DNA of 64,000 nt, taken from contig DEKW01000005.1 in the NCBI GenBank assembly GCA_002354055.1, positions 131,135 to 195,134 of the forward strand, written 5' to 3'. The position numbers were made by a program, and so were the translations under genes. Shown piece by piece: positions 56,801 through 62,724 of the stretch (positions are counted from its first letter, which is position 1; the number at the start of each line of letters is the position of its first letter). The stretch is from Bacteroidales bacterium UBA2712 (lineage in GTDB: Bacteria; Bacteroidota; Bacteroidia; Bacteroidales; Paludibacteraceae). The notes under the pieces are model-generated. The model was not told the DNA's origin. It worked only from the letters and a program-made list of their open reading frames with translations, and made no database searches.

Positions 56801-56949
56801 CCAGCCTCTGGATGCCGATGGGGGTCGTCATTTGTTTTGGTACGATCTTCACCCTGCCGCTGACCGTCACAATCCTGCCTGTCGTCTATTGGCGTGTACA
56901 CGCGCGTAGAGATAAGGAGATGGAGAATTATGAGAGTGCGTATTTTTGA
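53848..56949 (+). CDS. RND-family inner-membrane efflux pump (HAE1/AcrB-like)
   Basis: 1033 aa. Twelve membrane segments with two large periplasmic loops. 'ALYPGATASEVEQQVTLPLE' is the typical early porter sequence; the proton-relay pair is in TM4, 'GMIVDDSVIVIDGYTN'; the second half ends 'TALGVLPMIIAATSLW'. It exports drugs, detergents or metabolites with the adaptor; no TolC-like gene is in the window. I take GTG at 53848 because the family normally has about 16 residues before TM1 and this gives the 14-nt overlap. An ATG at 53878 with AGGAG 3 nt upstream is the alternative. Its end overlaps the phosphopantetheinyl transferase start by 20 nt. Confidence 0.94.
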   Translation: MKTSKHIEGAMRHHGIVMALFLGLMAFGIWSLPRMNKDEFPQFTIRQGLVVALYPGATASEVEQQVTLPLENYVNSFEMVDKQLTYSVSEDGIAYVYIMLRLVDVDNEKAWTKIRAGLPLLQKTQMPTGVLQTALIDDFGNTSSLLIAVESDERSPRELEEYSRKVCSTLRTIPEMGKLRIMGQQTEEIAVTIDAESLSRYGINPSVLQAQLAMQGLRTIGGESDIQGVLQVVIPYLTEYELQEQIIFSDPVSGATVRLKDVATITRRYQAPKQYVDFNGKPCLILNLEMVPGNNIVAFGREVDRRLAEAAALLPPDIRFHRITDQPKVVNDSVLSFLRDIVISILVVIAVMLLLFPLRTALVASTGVPVCTAICIGLMYLTGIELNTVTLAALIFVLGMIVDDSVIVIDGYTNILARGHSRWYSAVISTSMLFVPMSLATMAISGMFFPMTRIITGPLGEFVQLFPWAVLFALVASIFYASWVTPYLAFRFVRERKPEEMNLVERVQTRFFTWLQGSYRRILRVCFLHPVMVWSMLIAAIVIGVVLLSNLNLQLLPKAEREFFAVEIHLREGATEKESALVADSLATILRQDERVTSVTAFIGHSSPRFHATYTPQTPAPNFAQLIVNTTSSKATSQILKEYGDRYENFFPNAYARFKQLDYQAVRNPLEVRIKGDDWEEMAVYADSVMNYMLTLPDLQWVHSDYYNMAPSTRIVLNADEATRLGITQTMLSLYLRQATQGATITTLYEGSYGVPVVLYTAGANALNPEELSSLQVPTAIPGVWVPLRQVASLEPSWHHTSLEHRNSTRTITVGADLRGTTSQVSAERTVKQWLDKHITSLPDGITISFGGLSEINELLIPQILWSIVAALAVMLVLLLYHFGKIGLALLTLSSAVLCIFGSMLGLWLFGLDISITAVLGIVSLIGIIVRNAIMMYEYAEDCRKYKHYNYKDAAFHAGLRRMRPVFLTSATTALGVLPMIIAATSLWMPMGVVICFGTIFTLPLTVTILPVVYWRVHARRDKEMENYESAYF

Positions 56950-57475
56950 TAGAATGGAGGAGTGTACCGAGGAGGCGGTCCAAGCGATGTTGCCTCAGGT
57001 CTCTCAGCAACGCCGCGAGCAGGCGTTGCGATTCCGCCATGTCTTCGGACAGTTCTGCTGTTTGAAATCGTGGTTGATGCTGAGTGCAATGCATATTGGA
57101 GAGATGGATTTTTTGTATAATGAACATGGGAAACCCTATATAGAAGGGGGACCTTTCTTCTCCATTAGTCACTGTAAAGAAGCGATAGCGGTCGCCCTGG
57201 ATGATCAGCCTATCGGCATCGACGTCGAGTCTATACGGCGCTTCGATCCCGAACTCGTCACCCGGACGATGTCTCCCTCCGAGCAAGCCATTATCTCTGC
57301 TTCCGACCATCCTGAGCGTGCGTTTATCCGCCTCTGGACACAGAAAGAAGCGGTCCTCAAGATGGAAGGTACAGGTATCACCTCCTTTGAACAACTACAA
57401 ACACTATCCATCCCGGATAATCGCATCCAAACGATTGAAAAAGAGAAATATATATACACTATAGCTTATGTCTGA
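56930..57475 (+). CDS. 4'-phosphopantetheinyl transferase (Sfp/AcpT-like)
   Basis: 181 aa from the ATG at 56930. Family residues: 'FFSISHCKEAIAVAL', 'PIGIDVESIRRFDPEL' (metal-binding Asp and Glu), 'FIRLWTQKEAVLKMEGTGI' (W-x-x-K-E-A-x-x-K). It transfers the phosphopantetheine arm of CoA to a carrier protein, as ACP or a PKS/NRPS/aryl-polyene ACP. In Bacteroidales it is usually the only Sfp-type enzyme, so a housekeeping role is likely. It starts within the RND gene (20-nt overlap) and ends inside the dnaX start (8-nt overlap). Confidence 0.9.
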   Translation: MRVRIFDRMEECTEEAVQAMLPQVSQQRREQALRFRHVFGQFCCLKSWLMLSAMHIGEMDFLYNEHGKPYIEGGPFFSISHCKEAIAVALDDQPIGIDVESIRRFDPELVTRTMSPSEQAIISASDHPERAFIRLWTQKEAVLKMEGTGITSFEQLQTLSIPDNRIQTIEKEKYIYTIAYV

Positions 57476-59105
57476 TTACATTGTTTCCGCGCGTAAATAC
57501 CGCCCGCAGACCTTCGAGTCGGTGGTCGGTCAACAGGCTCTGACGCAGACCCTGCAGAACGCTATCCGCCTCAACAGGCTGGCGCATGCCTACCTCTTCT
57601 GCGGACCACGAGGCGTCGGTAAGACCACCTGTGCGCGTATCTTTGCCAAGACCATCAACTGTCTCAACCCCCAGAACGGGCACGACGCTTGTAACGAGTG
57701 CGAGTCCTGCCGGGCGTTCAATGAGCAGCGGTCGTTTAATATCCACGAGCTCGATGCGGCGTCAAACAACTCCGTCGAGGATATCAAATCCATCCTCGAC
57801 CAGGTGCGTATCCCGCCCCAGATAGGTAAGTACTCGGTCTTCATCATCGATGAGGTTCACATGCTCTCTACCGCTGCTTTCAACGCTCTGCTCAAGACCC
57901 TCGAGGAACCGCCTTCATACGCGATCTTCATCCTCGCGACGACGGAGAAACATAAGGTCCTGCCGACCATCCTCAGCCGTTGCCAGGTTTATGACTTCAA
58001 CCGCATCACCGTACCCGACACCATCGCTTATCTGCAATCGGTTGCCGCGAACGAAGGCATCACCGTCTCCGAGGATGCCCTCAACGTCGTTGCGCAGAAG
58101 GCAGACGGCGGCATGCGTGACGCCCTCTCGATCTTCGACCAACTCGTAGCTTTCTGCGGTACAACCATCACGTATGAGCAGACGATAGCGGTACTCAATG
58201 TACTCAACTCGGACTACTATTTCCAACTCGTGGACGCAGCGCTCCGCCATGACGTCACGGCTTCGTTGTTGCTCTTCAACGACGTCCTCTCCCATGGTTT
58301 CGATGCTTCGCATTTCGTCACGGGCTTAGCCCAGCACCTGCGCGACGTGCTCGTCTCTAAGGACCCGCAGACCCTGCCGCTGCTCGAGACCAGCGACTCG
58401 ATCCGTCAGCGCTACGCCGAGCAGGCCGCTCATTGTGCACCTGTGTGGCTCTTCCAGGCACTCGACATCCTCAATACCTGCGATATCAACTACCGCACCG
58501 CGCGTAACAAACGCCTCACGGTCGAGCTCGCCCTCGTCAAACTCTGCCAACTCGGCGTCCCTACACAGGTTGCACAGCAACCCGCTAAACCCTCTACACA
58601 GGCTGCCCCGCAGCCTACTGCACCCCCGCAGCCTTCTTCCCTCCCGAAGATGCCGAAGATCTCCCTCGGGCTCGGACTCAAGAAGGACGCTGAGCAACCG
58701 GCGCAGCCCTCACAGCCTACCGAGGCTCCCAAGCAGGAGGAAAACCGCCCTTTTACGGCTGACCAGCTCCAAGGCGCATGGGCTGGTCTGGCTTCGTCGC
58801 ATGCCGACGAATTGCGCCTCAAACAGCTCATCGAGTCGTATTCCCCGACACTCATCTCCGACACCACCGCGGAGATACAGATGCCCAACCCCTGGCAGAT
58901 GAAGGAGCTTCAGAAAGCCATGCCCTCGCTCTTGACACAACTGCGTGCATCGCTCCATAACGACCTCCTCGACATCCGTGTCGTGCAGGCGGAGTTTAAT
59001 CAGGAGCAGATGGCCTTCACCGCCGAGGAGAAATACGCCCTTATGGCGGAGCAGAATCCTGCCCTTGCGCAGATGAAAGAATTATTGGACCTGCAAATAG
59101 ATTAA
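57468..59105 (+). CDS. dnaX: DNA polymerase III subunit gamma/tau
   Basis: 545 aa. AAA+ clamp-loader domain: 'YRPQTFESVVGQQALTQTL', Walker A 'FCGPRGVGKTTCARI', zinc Cys set 'CLNPQNGHDACNECESC', Walker B 'VFIIDEVHML', sensor 'ATTEKHKVLPTILSRC'. Domain III extends to about residue 365, then a Pro/Gln/Ala-rich linker (QPAKPSTQAAPQPTAPPQPS) and a C-terminal tau-like helical part. It loads the sliding clamp and organises the replisome. I see no obvious A-rich slippery frameshift site for a gamma form, though I have not scanned exhaustively. Confidence 0.96.
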   Translation: MSDYIVSARKYRPQTFESVVGQQALTQTLQNAIRLNRLAHAYLFCGPRGVGKTTCARIFAKTINCLNPQNGHDACNECESCRAFNEQRSFNIHELDAASNNSVEDIKSILDQVRIPPQIGKYSVFIIDEVHMLSTAAFNALLKTLEEPPSYAIFILATTEKHKVLPTILSRCQVYDFNRITVPDTIAYLQSVAANEGITVSEDALNVVAQKADGGMRDALSIFDQLVAFCGTTITYEQTIAVLNVLNSDYYFQLVDAALRHDVTASLLLFNDVLSHGFDASHFVTGLAQHLRDVLVSKDPQTLPLLETSDSIRQRYAEQAAHCAPVWLFQALDILNTCDINYRTARNKRLTVELALVKLCQLGVPTQVAQQPAKPSTQAAPQPTAPPQPSSLPKMPKISLGLGLKKDAEQPAQPSQPTEAPKQEENRPFTADQLQGAWAGLASSHADELRLKQLIESYSPTLISDTTAEIQMPNPWQMKELQKAMPSLLTQLRASLHNDLLDIRVVQAEFNQEQMAFTAEEKYALMAEQNPALAQMKELLDLQID

Positions 59106-59146
59106 ATGACCCGATAAATGGTACATCGTAAATGACCAAATGGTAA
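59104..59146 (+). repeat. AATGACC-family tandem repeat (copy 3)
   Basis: AAATGACCCGATAAATGG and AAATGACCAAATGGTAAAT in the plus sense between dnaX and the YgiQ-type gene. The YgiQ start codon at 59140 lies inside it. Confidence 0.75.
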
Positions 59147-60843
59147 ATCTCCTGTCATATCTGCCTACTACCAAGAAGGAAACGGACCTTCGCGGATGGG
59201 ATGAAGTGGACATCGTCTTCTTCACCGGCGACGCGTACATCGATCACCCCTCTTTCGGGGCGGCGGTCTTGGGGCGTGTGCTGGAGGCAGCGGGGTATCG
59301 CGTAGCGATCGTTCCTCAGCCGGATTGGCATGGGGACTTCCGCGATTTTAAGAAGTTCGGTCGCCCGAGGCTGTATTTTGCGGTCTCGGCGGGTTCGATG
59401 GACTCGATGGTTAACCATTATACGGCTGCCAAACGCCGCCGTTCCGACGATGCTTATACGCCCGAGGGTAGGGCAGGGGCGCGTCCCGACTACTGCACCG
59501 TCACCTACTGCCGCATCCTCAAGCAGCTCTACCCCGATGTGCCTGTCGTCATCGGCGGCATCGAGGCCTCCATGCGACGCCTTACCCATTACGACTACTG
59601 GCAGGATAAACTCATGCCCTCTATCCTTGTGGATAGCGGTGCGGATCTCCTTGTCTATGGCATGGGCGAGCAAGCCATGACCGAGATCGCTGATCGACTT
59701 TCGACTTTCGACTTTCGACTTTCGGCTCTTCATTCCATCCCCCAGACGGCCTATCTGACAAGGGACAAATCCGAGCTCCCGCAAGACGCTATCATGCTTG
59801 CATCCCATGAGCAGGCCGTCAAGGACAAACGTGCCCATGCGGAGAATTTCCGCCTCATGGAGATTGAGTCCAATAAGATCCACCAGACAACCCTCGTCCA
59901 GCCGGTCGGTGACCGATGGGTGGTGGTCAATCCTTCGTACCCGCCCATGACGACCGAGCAGCTCGACGCTATCTATGATCTGCCCTTCCAATATACGCCG
60001 CACCCCAAATACAAGGACAAACGCATCCCTGCCTACGACATGATCAAGTGGTCGGTCTGCATGCATCGCGGCTGTTTCGGCGGTTGCTCGTTCTGTACTA
60101 TCTCTGCTCATCAGGGCAAGCAGATTGTCTCGCGCTCCAAGGCTTCTATCCTCCGCCAGATAGAGCGGTTGAGCCGTCTGCCGGATTTCCACGGTGTCAT
60201 CTCCGACCTCGGAGGACCCTCGGCGAATATGTACGGCATGCATGGCAAGGATATGTCTCTCTGCGAGCGTTGTGCACGGCCTTCGTGCCTCCAACCGGCG
60301 ATCTGCAAGAACCTCAATCAGGATTTTGGCCCCCTCTTGGATATCTACCGCACGGTCGATCGTCTGCCGTATATCAAGCATGCTTTCGTCGGTTCCGGCA
60401 TTCGCTATGACCTCATGTCCGAACCCTATGCCCGCCAACTCATCACCCGTCATGTCTCCGGACGACTCAAAGTCGCACCCGAGCATTCGGACAATACCGT
60501 CCTGAAGATCATGCGCAAACCCTCATGGGAGAACTACCTCCGCTTCCGGGAGCTCTTCCTGCGTATCAATAAGGAAGCCGGGCTGAACCAGCAACTCATC
60601 CCGTATTTCATCTCTTCCCATCCCGGCTGTACCAAGCAGGCGATGAAGCACCTTGCTGACGAGACGAAGAAGATGCATTACCGCCCCGAGCAGGTCCAGG
60701 ACTTCACACCGACGCCCATGACCCTCTCCACCACGATGTTCTATACCGGCATCAACCCCTACACACGCGAGCCGATCTATGTCGCCCGCACACCTGAAGA
60801 GAAAAAACAACAAAACCAGTACTTCTTCTGGTACAAGAAATGA
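59140..60843 (+). CDS. YgiQ-family radical SAM protein
   Basis: 567 aa. N-terminal B12-binding-like half ('GDAYIDHPSFGAAVLGRVLE', 'VVIGGIEASMRRLTHYDYW'), radical SAM motif 'CMHRGCFGGCSFCTISAHQG' (CxxxCxxC region), and a C-terminal UPF0313/DUF3362 part ending in basic 'TPEEKKQQNQ'. The function of YgiQ is not established. Residues around 184-196 (LSTFDFRLSAL) are coded by a TCGACTT tandem repeat at 59693-59728, and the first residues (MVNLL) fall in the AATGACC-type repeat, so both the start and an internal loop derive from repeats. It sits 34 nt after dnaX. Confidence 0.92.
   Translation: MVNLLSYLPTTKKETDLRGWDEVDIVFFTGDAYIDHPSFGAAVLGRVLEAAGYRVAIVPQPDWHGDFRDFKKFGRPRLYFAVSAGSMDSMVNHYTAAKRRRSDDAYTPEGRAGARPDYCTVTYCRILKQLYPDVPVVIGGIEASMRRLTHYDYWQDKLMPSILVDSGADLLVYGMGEQAMTEIADRLSTFDFRLSALHSIPQTAYLTRDKSELPQDAIMLASHEQAVKDKRAHAENFRLMEIESNKIHQTTLVQPVGDRWVVVNPSYPPMTTEQLDAIYDLPFQYTPHPKYKDKRIPAYDMIKWSVCMHRGCFGGCSFCTISAHQGKQIVSRSKASILRQIERLSRLPDFHGVISDLGGPSANMYGMHGKDMSLCERCARPSCLQPAICKNLNQDFGPLLDIYRTVDRLPYIKHAFVGSGIRYDLMSEPYARQLITRHVSGRLKVAPEHSDNTVLKIMRKPSWENYLRFRELFLRINKEAGLNQQLIPYFISSHPGCTKQAMKHLADETKKMHYRPEQVQDFTPTPMTLSTTMFYTGINPYTREPIYVARTPEEKKQQNQYFFWYKK
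59693..59728 (+). repeat. In-frame TCGACTT heptamer repeat in the YgiQ-type gene
   Basis: Four and a half units of TCGACTT coding RLSTFDFRLS; the reverse complement of the MATE repeat unit. Confidence 0.75.
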
Positions 60844-60899
60844 CTAAATGACCCAATGAATAAATAAATGACCAAATAGTAAATGACAAAATAGTAAAT
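60842..60899 (+). repeat. AATGACC-family tandem repeat (copy 4)
   Basis: Five imperfect units (AAATGACCCAATGAATAA, AAATGACCAAATAGT, AAATGACAAAATAGT) between the YgiQ-type and M23 genes, in the sense of transcription. Confidence 0.75.
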
Positions 60900-60905
60900 A
60901 TCTTT

Positions 60906-61871
60906 ATGGCAAAGAAATATCGCATCAATCCTGAGACGCTCCAACTTGAGCGCATCGAACACGGCTTTCGTTACTGGCTTCGCCGGTCAGGTGGATATAT
61001 CCTCGGAGGTATCTGTCTGGGTATCCTCTTCTTCTATGTCTTCCTGTATTTCTATCCCTCGCCCCGGGAAGCGGCCCTCATGCAATATAACCGCAACCTC
61101 TCGGCGGAGTTGCAGGTCATGGAGCAGCAGGTGGACCAGATGCAGATCGTCCTCTCCGACCTCTCCCAGCGCGACGATAACCTCTATCGCGCGATGTTAG
61201 GAGCCGAACCTATACCCCTCTCTGCGCGTATGGGAGCCTCCCAGCAGATCTCTTACTACGACTCCCTCGCCCGTATGACCAATACCCAACTCGCAGCCGA
61301 TATCCGTCGTAAGGTGGACATCCTCGAGAAGGAACTCTACGTCCAGGCGCGCTCGTATGATGAGATCGTCGAGTTGGCGAAGAACCAGGAGACCCGAATG
61401 GAGAATATCCCGGCCATCCAACCTGTCCTCAATAAGGACCTCAAGCACATGGCTTCCGGCTATGGCTGGCGTATCGACCCTGTCTATCATATCCGACGTT
61501 TCCATGAGGGTATGGATTTCTCAGCACCCGTCGGGACGGAGATATTCGCTACCGGTAATGGAACCGTCACCTATTCCGGCTGGCGTCAGGGCTATGGCGA
61601 GACCGTCGTCATCGATCATGGCTTCCATTACGCTACCCTCTATGCCCATTGCTCCAAACGACTCGTCAGGGTAGGGCAGAAAGTCAAACGGGGAGAGGTC
61701 ATCGCCAAGGTCGGCAATACCGGCAAATCCACCGGACCACACCTCCATTATGAGGTCCATTATAACGACCGGCCTATCGATCCCAGAAACTACTATTTCT
61801 ACGATCTCTCGCCTGAGGATTACGACCGCATGGTCCAACTCTCCTCGAATATGGGTAATATGATGGATTGA
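60906..61871 (+). CDS. M23-family peptidoglycan endopeptidase, membrane-anchored
   Basis: 321 aa. Short basic cytoplasmic head, one membrane helix (about 29-50, 'GGYILGGICLGILFFYVFLY'), a coiled coil (about 60-100, 'LSAELQVMEQQVDQMQIVLS'), and a LytM/M23 domain (about 185-300) with 'RRFHEGMDFSAPVGTEIFAT' (H-x3-D zinc ligands) and 'STGPHLHYEVHYNDRPIDP' (H-x-H). All metal ligands are present, so it is likely active rather than an EnvC-type activator. It would trim peptide cross-links in the periplasm during growth or division. Repeats of the AATGACC family precede it, and a shared terminator follows. Confidence 0.92.
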   Translation: MAKKYRINPETLQLERIEHGFRYWLRRSGGYILGGICLGILFFYVFLYFYPSPREAALMQYNRNLSAELQVMEQQVDQMQIVLSDLSQRDDNLYRAMLGAEPIPLSARMGASQQISYYDSLARMTNTQLAADIRRKVDILEKELYVQARSYDEIVELAKNQETRMENIPAIQPVLNKDLKHMASGYGWRIDPVYHIRRFHEGMDFSAPVGTEIFATGNGTVTYSGWRQGYGETVVIDHGFHYATLYAHCSKRLVRVGQKVKRGEVIAKVGNTGKSTGPHLHYEVHYNDRPIDPRNYYFYDLSPEDYDRMVQLSSNMGNMMD

Positions 61872-61877
61872 TACAAA

Positions 61878-61912
61878 AAGCCCCTCCTTCATGGAGGGGT
61901 TTGGGGTGGCTG
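61878..61912. terminator. Bidirectional terminator / palindromic repeat (copy 1)
   Basis: CCCCTCC-TTCAT-GGAGGGG followed by TTTGGGGTGG, between the convergent M23 and Crp/Fnr genes. Related to the in-frame palindrome at 62925-62958. Confidence 0.65.
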
Positions 61913-61913
61913 T

Positions 61914-62612
61914 TTAGCCTAATCTGGAGATCTTCTCTAATGCTTTCTCGTCCAGTATCCGGATATGCTTCCCGTCGAGGGCAAGCAGCCCTTCTTGTGC
62001 AAACTGACTCAGCGTTCGGATCGCGTTGCTCGTCGTCATGTTGCTCATGTTCGCTAAGTCCTCACGCGGCAGCAGCATCGCTAAGGTCTTGCCGTCTTCC
62101 TCGTACCCGTAGTTCTTCAGCAGCAGTAATAAACTCTCTGCCAACCGTCCGCGGATATGCTTCTGCGTCAGGTTCACCGTCTGGATCTCCGAGAACGCCA
62201 GGTCTTTCGCCATCATCAGCATCACCTGGTAGCATAGCGCACCGTTGCCCTGAATCAGCTTGTTGAATTTCTCACGCTCTAACCGATATACCGTGCAGGC
62301 TTCAAACGCACTCGCGCTGGAGTTATACGGCTCGTTGACGGTACAAGCCCTGTAACCGAAGATATCATAAGGCTTGAGCAGACGGATGATCTGCTGCCGC
62401 TGACCGATACCTTCCTTGTAGATTCGTACTTTGCCGCGTAGTAACATCCATACGTACTCCGATTCCTCACCGTCGTGGTGGATGATCTCGTTCTTGGCAT
62501 AATGTACTAACTCTACGTCCTTGGCGAGTTGTTCCTTCTCGCCCTCTGTTAACGTGTTCCAAAGGGGATTCAGATCCCACATCGGCGCAAAATGCAACTC
62601 TGACTCTTTCAT
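61914..62612 (-). CDS. Crp/Fnr-family transcription regulator
   Basis: 232 aa from the ATG at 62612. The frame extends to an ATG at 62633, but the -7 element TATATTTG occupies 62631-62638, so that codon would lie at or before the transcription start. Cyclic-nucleotide-binding fold around 20-130 ('IIHHDGEESEYVWMLLRGKV', 'ITRLL'-like strand, 'PYDIFGYRACTVNEPYNSSA'), then a winged helix with 'LPREDLANMSNMTTSNAIRT' as the recognition helix-turn-helix. No Cys cluster as in FNR is seen, so the ligand is unknown. It is divergent from the TPR gene; their promoters are 28 nt apart, so it may regulate both. Confidence 0.92.
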   Translation of the reverse strand: MKESELHFAPMWDLNPLWNTLTEGEKEQLAKDVELVHYAKNEIIHHDGEESEYVWMLLRGKVRIYKEGIGQRQQIIRLLKPYDIFGYRACTVNEPYNSSASAFEACTVYRLEREKFNKLIQGNGALCYQVMLMMAKDLAFSEIQTVNLTQKHIRGRLAESLLLLLKNYGYEEDGKTLAMLLPREDLANMSNMTTSNAIRTLSQFAQEGLLALDGKHIRILDEKALEKISRLG

Positions 62613-62630
62613 TTTTTCAAGTTTCGCCTG

Positions 62631-62661
62631 CAAATATACTGCTTTTTTTTTGAACTACCAA
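62631..62661 (-). promoter_or_regulatory. Promoter of the Crp/Fnr gene
   Basis: Minus sense TTGG, then TATATTTG at 62631-62638; 20-nt spacing; excludes the upstream ATG at 62633 as start. Confidence 0.75.
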
Positions 62662-62689
62662 ATTTTTCTTCTTTTTTTCCTACTTTTGC

Positions 62690-62720
62690 TTGCGTATCTC
62701 GTTTTTTTGTTGTACCTTTG
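62690..62720 (+). promoter_or_regulatory. Promoter of the TPR sensor-like gene
   Basis: TTGCGTATCTCG, then TACCTTTG at 62713-62720; 20-nt spacing; start codon 5 nt downstream. Confidence 0.82.
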
Positions 62721-62724
62721 CGGC

